Assembly: GCF_947179165.1 (NCBI RefSeq)
Contig: NC_077240.1
Location: 25,338,001-25,402,000, forward strand
Direction of reading: 5' to 3'
Source: Solanum dulcamara
Taxonomy: Eukaryota > Streptophyta > Magnoliopsida > Solanales > Solanaceae
DNA length: 64,000 nt
Position 1 is the stretch's first letter; each line of letters starts with the position of its first letter. Below the pieces are notes generated by a model that had not been told where the DNA came from, did no database searches, and saw only the letters and a list, made by a program, of their open reading frames with translations. Shown here in pieces: positions 59,101 to 64,000 of this stretch. Made by a program: the position numbers and the translations under genes.

Positions 59101-59871
59101 GAGATAAGTGTCAAAAATACACCTCTATCTTTTATTTCACTCTCACCATGGTGTGTGCTACACTCTCTTCTTCATTTTAAAAAATTTGTCACATCACACT
59201 CCACATAAACAAAATATTCCACCCAGACAAAAATTAAATAAATTCTTAGAATTAGTTAAAATTAAATATTAAAGTATTACTATCCACCCTAAAAAAATAT
59301 AAAATAAAATATAAAATATTTTTATTACCCACTCCACTTTTTCTCACCATACTCCCCTCCCTCCCCCCCAACCAATTTTTTTTGATTTATTTTTATTTTC
59401 TAAATTTCTTTTATAAAAGTTTTTTAAAAAAATTCTTCATCTCCCCCCTCCTCCTTCAAATAATAATTTAGATATTATTTTTATATATATATTTTTTAAA
59501 AAATTCTATCCCACCACATCTAAGCCGCCACTTTCAATTTTTTTTCTCGTTTTGTGTTAGATATGTACATATGAATGAGAAAAATATTTTAAACTTTTTT
59601 TAAAAAATAATTTTATTTTTTAAAAAATAATTTCTTTTTTTTGAGATAGAAATACTTTACTTTTAACTTTTAACTAATATTAATAGTTTATTTCATTTTT
59701 ATCAATATATAATATTTTAGCCATGTGGCAAAAAAAATTCAAAAAATAGAGAGAGTAGAGATAGTGTATTACACACACCACTGAGGTGTGTTTCTCAAAT
59801 TGAGAAGTGATAGTTTAGGTATGAAACTCAAAAAAGAGGAATAGTTTAGGTGTGTTTTTGACACTTATCTC
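59101..59871. mobile_element. Long-TIR MULE-like non-autonomous element, copy 2
   Basis: Starts GAGATAAGTGTCAAAAATAC and ends TTTTTGACACTTATCTC. The right arm contains ACTGAGGTGTGTTTCTCAAA and GTTTAGGTATGAAACTC, and the interior matches copy 1 at 36889-37669 (CACATCACACTCCACATAAA, AAAATTAAATAAA). The left arm is partly deleted or diverged. Flanking bases do not form a clear 9-bp duplication. Confidence 0.8.
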
Positions 59872-60670
59872 AAAAATTTAAGAATGTGATTTTGGATCAT
59901 TGCAAAGTCATCCCATATTTTTTAAACTTTGTGCCTATTCAAATTATATTGGGACGAAAGAGTATAATCCGAAAAGAATACTAATATGTTTTCTGTATAT
60001 TGCAAGTTGAAATAATCAATTATGTCCAGATTTTTAAATACGTAGAGCTGAATGCCGTGCAAGAATGGCTACGTTATTTGGTAGAAACGATTGTTTTTTT
60101 GTTAGAGTAGTTTGAACCTGTTTCACTTTCTTTATTTGTAGCTATGTTTTGAATGCTTAAATAAAAACCAGAATTAAATTAAGAAATAATAAAAAAAAAG
60201 ATTGTTGTTTTGTTAAACCAATAATAATAATAATAGAAAACAATAGGTTATCAATTTCTGAATACTTTTTTCTTTTCTTATGTTTTAAATTTCTTTCTTA
60301 GTTACTAGTAAAACACGAATTGATATAATTGTTAAAATGATAGTAATAGCAAGAAGTGATATGGATTGGAAAATAATTTTTCAGGTTTAATTAGTCAAAA
60401 TTTTTGAAAATAATTTCTTTAGAAAAAATAATAATCTTAAAACTCAGAAAACTCACAAGTTTTACAGTGACATACCACATGAATTATCCCCTTTTACCTT
60501 TCAACACATCTCAATCTCATTCCCATCAGGCCACCACCTCTACACCCCTACCCCACTGACACACCCCATAATATTCATTTAAATTCTATATAAATATTTT
60601 TAAAATAATAATATTTATATTTTTACTTACCAAACATCAAAAAATAAACAAAAAACCATTCCAATTGTTA
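59872..60670. other. AT-rich DNA, nothing recognised
   Basis: No supported gene or repeat beyond short AAT runs near 60220. Confidence 0.45.
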
Positions 60671-61032
60671 TATCGAAAAAAGACGGTTTAAAATTAATTT
60701 CATCTTTATAAGAAAAAATCAATTTTAGTAAAAAAAGAGTCGCCACTTAATTTTTTAAAGAAATTAAGAAAACTTAATTTAAAAGACTCTAACAGATTTA
60801 AGTCTTAAAAATTTAGAGAAAAAGGGTACGAGGTTCATATTACTATTTTAAGAAGGTTTTAGCACTTAAAATAGCCGCTAACATGCGGTTATCCAACGAT
60901 TTGAAATTTATTTGACTAACTTTGGGAAATATTAATTTAAAAGAAAATGAAGACTTTGAAATTATTTTTATATAAAAAAAAAATAAAAAAAAAAATAACA
61001 AAATTGATAAAACTTAAATATTTGATTATAAT

Positions 61033-61037
<5 letters not shown>

Positions 61038-61095
<58 letters not shown>
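61038..61095. repeat. (TA)n microsatellite
   Basis: About 28 TA units. The YIYI open frame read across it on the minus strand is an artefact. Confidence 0.95.
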
Positions 61096-61099
<4 letters not shown>

Positions 61100-61862
61100 A
61101 AGAAGTAAAAGTTTATCAATGACTAAGTAAATATAGAAAATTATTTTAAGAATAAATTAACATGAATTGATTTATCTTTAGGGGAATCTAATTAGGTTAA
61201 AACAAATTAAAATTAATAGCTAAGAAAATCATGAACGACATGAATTAATTAATTATTACAAACCGAATCAATAAAATAATAAATAAAAATAAGTAATGAA
61301 CATATAAAAATATGGCCCGACACTTAGTTTCTGTACGTCTGGACTAAGCTGTTGGGCCACCTGCGTTTTGGGCTTTGGGGCCAATTCTGATGTATATCAC
61401 AACTGTATATACACTGTATATTAGTGCATACAACCAACAGTTTTCTTGTATATCAGATATACATAAAATTGCATATCAGTCAATTTTGCTCCAGCGCCTG
61501 TAGAAATACTTAGTAAACATGTTAATAATAAATAATATAAATAGTAATAGTAATAATAAAAATAAAAATAATAACAATAATAATAATAATACTAATACAA
61601 AAATAAAAAACCGTCTTATGAACATGGGAGGCCTTGGAAAGCAACGGTAATTTCTTCATCGGCCATTTCAACTTGTAATATATAATATATAATCTAAACT
61701 TAAATTAAAATTTCCGTCTTTAAAATGGAGAGGCCTCGAAACCCGACGGAGAGATTTTTCATTGGCCAAAATAAAGTCTGTTACATAAGTAGTAGGCATG
61801 TAATCATCCCTCCAAATAATAAAAAAAACTATTTAAAACTTATTTTAAAGAAGTGGGTACTA

Positions 61863-62265
61863 ACTTTATTTAAAGTAGTAGTAAAATAACTTTATTTAAA
61901 GTAGTAGTAAAATAACTTTATTTAAAGTAATAGAGTAATGACTTTATTTAAAGTAGTGGTGAAATAACTTTATTTAAAGTAGTAGGGTAATAACTTTATT
62001 TAAAGTAGTAGGGTAACAACTTTATTTAAAGTAGTAGGGTAACAACTTTATTTAAAGTAGTAGGGTAACAACTTTATTTAAAGTAGTAGGGTAACAACTT
62101 TATTTAAAGTAGTAGGGTAATAGCTTTATTTAAAGTAGTGGGGTAATAACTTTATTTAAAGTAGTAGGGTAATAATTTTATTTAAAGTAGTGGTGAAATA
62201 ACTTTATTTAAAGTAATAGGGTAATAACTTTATTTAAAGTAGTAGGATAACAACTTTATTTCAAA
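61863..62265. repeat. 26-bp satellite-like array, 15 copies
   Basis: Unit ACTTTATTTAAAGTAGTAGG plus GTAACA, with an exact 26-bp period from 61863 (unit starts at 61863, 61889, 61915 and so on to 62227) and a partial unit at 62253. The units contain the near-palindrome ACTTTATTTAAAGT. The central units (61993-62122) are identical, while the edge units differ, as expected if the array expands from the middle. Confidence 0.93.
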
Positions 62266-62689
62266 TTTAATAAAGGGAGACAAAATTAATTGTGATAAAT
62301 GCCAAAATAATTACTACATGCTAGCAAATTTTGTAAAAAAAATACTATAATTATTTTCTAACAGTCAAATATTTCAATCAACAAATTATGCATGATTAGC
62401 AAAATATTAAACATTTCCCAAATCTAAATCAAGAAAATAAAATATCGGTTATCAATTAGCTAATCAAATAGATACCCAAATTAAAAGATATGCATTTAGA
62501 CAATAACAAATAATAACAATCTCACCGTAAAAAAAAACTTAATTAAATACAAGAATATAAACATGAAAATAATTAAAATGTAAGAACATGAATATGAACA
62601 CGAAACCTTAATTAAATACAAGAATATAAACATGAACATAATTAAAATGTAAGAACATAAATATGAACATAAACATAAACATGAAATAA

Positions 62690-62832
62690 ACATGAATATG
62701 AACATGAACATGAATATGAACATGAACATGAACATGAACATGAACATGAACATGAACATGAACATGAACATGAACATGAACATGAACATGAACATGAACA
62801 TGAACATGAACATAAACAACAACAACAACAAC
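62690..62832. repeat. (ATGAAC)n hexanucleotide microsatellite
   Basis: About 20 units, with a few ATGAAT variants at the left and (AAC)n at the right. It produces repetitive frames on both strands that are not genes. Confidence 0.95.
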
Positions 62833-63429
62833 AAAAATAACATAAATATGCTTTGCAATCTTAATCAATTATGAATGAACAAAAAATCTTTGAATCTCGA
62901 GTTTAGCAAATCATTTGGAGCAAAAAATAAAGAATTAAAGTGATGTAGTAACATGTGAACAATATGAATCTTATAAGAAAGAAAATAACAATAATGGTTA
63001 GAGTAATTAATCAGCCCAACATTTGTTATGAAAACAAAATCAGTAAAAAGAGTCTAACATGAGAAAGATCTAAATCTTCCAAGCAAGAAAACTTATCAAG
63101 AACACCAAACACAAGATGTAATCAACCCAACATATACACAATAATCATAAAAAAAAAAGAATGAACTTTTAGATCTAAAAGAACACAACATATATAGAAA
63201 AATAAAGTTAAACGAAACCATACCAAGACGGATTTGTAAAGATCCGTCTTAAACCTCTCGTCTTGTTAGTCTAGCGGCGGCTTGGTGGCTTTTCCTGCGT
63301 GTTTCGTCGGAGCTCTCGCCGGAGACGAGTGGAAGAGAAGTATTCGGTGGTATGTAAGAGGAGAGAGATTGAGAGATAATGGGAGAGCATGGTGAGGAGG
63401 GTAACTTGTCTTGTTTTCTCTTCTTTTTT

Positions 63430-63635
63430 TTTTTTGAGAAGATGAAGAGAGTGTAGAGAGAGAGAGATAGTGAAGAAGTGAGTTTTTGAGATAGAGAGAG
63501 AGATAGTGAAGAAGTGAGTTTTTTGAGAGAGAGAGAGATAGTGAAGAAGTGAGTTTTTGAGATAGAGAGAGAGATAGTCAAGAAGTGAGTTTTTTGAGAG
63601 AGAGAGAGATAGTGAAGAAGTGAGTTTAGAGAGAT
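63430..63635. repeat. GA-rich tandem repeat of 32-37 bp
   Basis: Five units of GAGATAGAGAGAGAGATAG followed by TGAAGAAGTGAGTTTTT, alternating two length variants. In the LTR's own (minus) orientation this is a CT-rich tract just downstream of where its promoter would be. Confidence 0.88.
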
Positions 63636-64000
63636 GGATAGTTGTTTGATAATGGAAAAAGAAAAGAAAGAATATTTTTTATTTATTTATTTATTTTTTT
63701 AGAAAAAACTAAAATTTTCAAAAATACAAACCATAATTAAACTAACCTAACTAAAATTTATTTAGTAGTAGAAAAAAAACCTTTTGAGATAATTTTCGAA
63801 TAATAACATAAATAGTAATCAAAGATATAGTTGTATAGAAATATGTATGTTATACTAAAATTTATATAAAGATAAAAATAGTTAAGAATAATATGAAAAA
63901 ATATATATATATACATATATTATTTTTTTTTATTTTTTTTATAAAAGCTAATTATTTCAAATGTTCGAATTCAAAAAAAAAACTCGATAGCTAATTTGCG

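Larger units (their letters stand above)
60671..64000 (-). mobile_element. Second copy of the 3-kb LTR (cut by window edge)
   Basis: Same family and orientation as 40204-43285. It begins TATCGAAAAAAGACGG (the terminal TG is mutated to TA) and shares GAGTCGCCACTTAATTTTTT, ATGCGGTTATCCAACGATTT, CCCGACACTTAGTTTCTG, and near the edge ACTCGATAGCTAATTTGCG. By comparison with copy 1, about 40 bases of the LTR are missing to the right. Whether it is a solo LTR or part of a full element cannot be told from this window. It differs from copy 1 by several private tandem arrays. Confidence 0.72.

Noticed and set aside
60937..61119. Minus-strand frame with a YIYIYI run
   Set aside because: A translation of the (TA)n microsatellite.
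62496..62874. Open frames encoding MN, HV or MF dipeptide repeats
   Set aside because: They are translations of the (ATGAAC)n microsatellite on both strands, with no gene structure.

Overview
This is nuclear DNA of a flowering plant, most likely Solanaceae. The genes are intron-rich with GT-AG introns, the spaces between them are AT-rich, and the repeats are typical plant ones. At least eight copies of an RTE-type LINE tail are present: a (CAA)n run, then a conserved block around GGGTCTGGGGAGGGTAGAG and GACCCTCGGCTC. I recall this tail as common in Solanaceae genomes. I see no bacterial, organellar or RNA genes.

Three host genes are supported. (1) 1-6598, plus strand: the 3' part of SWC4/DMAP1, a subunit of the SWR1 and NuA4 chromatin complexes, in 15 visible exons with the N-terminus off the left edge. 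(2) 11966-21998, minus strand: a three-exon plastid NFU1-type iron-sulfur scaffold. Its 9.3 kb first intron holds a decayed Ty1/copia element, an L1 fragment and a short RTE-tail element. (3) 49881-56711, plus strand: a nine-exon, 924-residue protein with four Agenet/Tudor-like repeats, an AT-hook-like motif and a C-terminal DUF724 domain plus coiled coil. A short inverted copy of the 3' end of this third gene lies at 8140-8503 and keeps an 80-codon open coiled-coil frame.

The rest is mostly transposable elements. 9.3-11.4 kb is a 5'-truncated RTE LINE with a long reverse-transcriptase ORF. 22.2-23.1 kb is another RTE copy with a 20-bp target duplication. 25.3-33.6 kb is a nest: a near full-length RTE LINE is split by a 1.64 kb hAT element that carries a captured WD40 (LEC14B-like) exon, and by a 3.4 kb solo LTR that itself holds a small RTE copy with a perfect 52-bp target duplication. 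34.6-36.7 kb is a second hAT element. 36.9-37.7 and 59.1-59.9 kb are two copies of one long-TIR, MULE-like family. 40.2-43.3 kb and 60.7 kb to the right edge are two copies of a 3 kb LTR in the same orientation; the first sits inside a foldback-type MITE. Between these lie AT-rich DNA, a palindromic GATACATC/GATGTATC array (45.0 kb), a degenerate GACCCGA-type minisatellite (46.6-47.3 kb) and diverged tandem repeats just upstream of the Agenet-DUF724 gene.

Two of the genes act in chromatin (SWC4 and the Agenet/DUF724 protein) and one in plastid Fe-S assembly. Nothing shows that they work as a unit. The observations most worth checking are the exon-carrying hAT element, the 52-bp target duplication, the DUF724 coiled-coil mini-ORF, the LINE-tail/exon-like chimera at 35.6-36.0 kb and the palindromic array.
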